Made by a program: the position numbers and the translations under genes. From NCBI GenBank assembly GCA_964501335.1, contig CAZCTC010000104.1:1-22323 (forward strand): a DNA stretch of 22,323 nucleotides, in the 5' to 3' direction. Source of the DNA: CAZCTC01 sp964501335 (GTDB lineage: Bacteria > Chloroflexota > Anaerolineae > B4-G1 > SLSP01). Positions 22,266-22,323 of this stretch are shown piece by piece. The first letter of the stretch is position 1; each line of letters starts with the position of its first letter. The notes below the pieces were generated by a model. The model was not told the origin of the DNA, searched no databases, and worked only from the letters and a program-made list of their open reading frames with translations.

Positions 22266-22323
22266 CGCCGGGGCGGCTTTGGAAAAGGCCATGTTTTGGT
22301 GCGCCTTCTGAGGCGCACCAAAA
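22266..22323 (-). repeat. TTTTCG hairpin element, copy F (cut by window end)
   Basis: TTTTGGTGCGCCT (22294-22306), loop TCTG, complement AGGCGCACCAAAA (22311-22323). The GGGGCGGCTTTGGAAAAGG on its left matches the left flank of copy B, so it has the same orientation. The stem core GGTGCGCC differs from all other copies yet pairs perfectly. The rest lies beyond the window. Confidence 0.75.

Overview
The window reads as a GC-rich bacterial chromosome segment, most likely from Chloroflexota (Anaerolineae-like). This is an inference from gene content (multi-GAF sensor kinases, a ChlI/ChlD chelatase gene with a frame transition, a YfhO-like protein, paired deoxynucleoside kinases) and from many dispersed intergenic hairpin repeats. 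No rRNA, tRNA, CRISPR array, insertion sequence or phage gene was seen.

Left part, plus strand: an XdhC/CoxI-family gene and a cupin gene are directly abutted (181-1797). A repeat-filled gap (1798-2131) follows, then a HI0933/YhiN-type flavoprotein (2132-3415). A good sigma70-like promoter overlaps the flavoprotein stop codon and opens a five-gene run: Dgk-like deoxynucleoside kinase, three-GAF histidine kinase, Dck-like deoxynucleoside kinase, GAF-GAF-PAS histidine kinase, and a six-TM GAF-GAF-PAS histidine kinase (3478-12592). Four of these genes overlap or nearly touch. No response regulator is in the window. After a 557-base gap packed with inverted repeats come an AlaX-type alanyl-tRNA editing protein and, overlapping it by 4 bases, a metallo-beta-lactamase-fold protein that has lost its histidine ligands (13150-15209). 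A clear intrinsic terminator ends this unit.

Right part, minus strand: a small membrane protein, an unrecognised 141-residue protein behind pncC (CinA C-terminal domain), a putative membrane metal-dependent hydrolase, a large YfhO-like membrane protein, and a chelatase locus at the right edge. The chelatase locus is the most striking item. A ChlI-like AAA+ gene ends in a run of eight A followed by GCG TAA. The -1 frame then stays open for 62 codons, with no ATG, GTG or TTG, into a ChlD-type von Willebrand A domain. A stable stem-loop starts 8 bases after the A run. This is the layout of a programmed -1 frameshift giving both a 373-residue ATPase and a 693-residue ATPase-VWA fusion.

Every gap longer than about 100 bases between genes carries at least one copy of a hairpin repeat family. 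Flanks are constant (ATGTTTTCG / CGAAAACAT or close variants), but the GC core of the stem differs from copy to copy with matching changes in both arms. Three of these gaps also hold arrays of the heptamer GTAGACA. These repeats sit at operon boundaries, and one copy supplies the last codons and stop of a gene.
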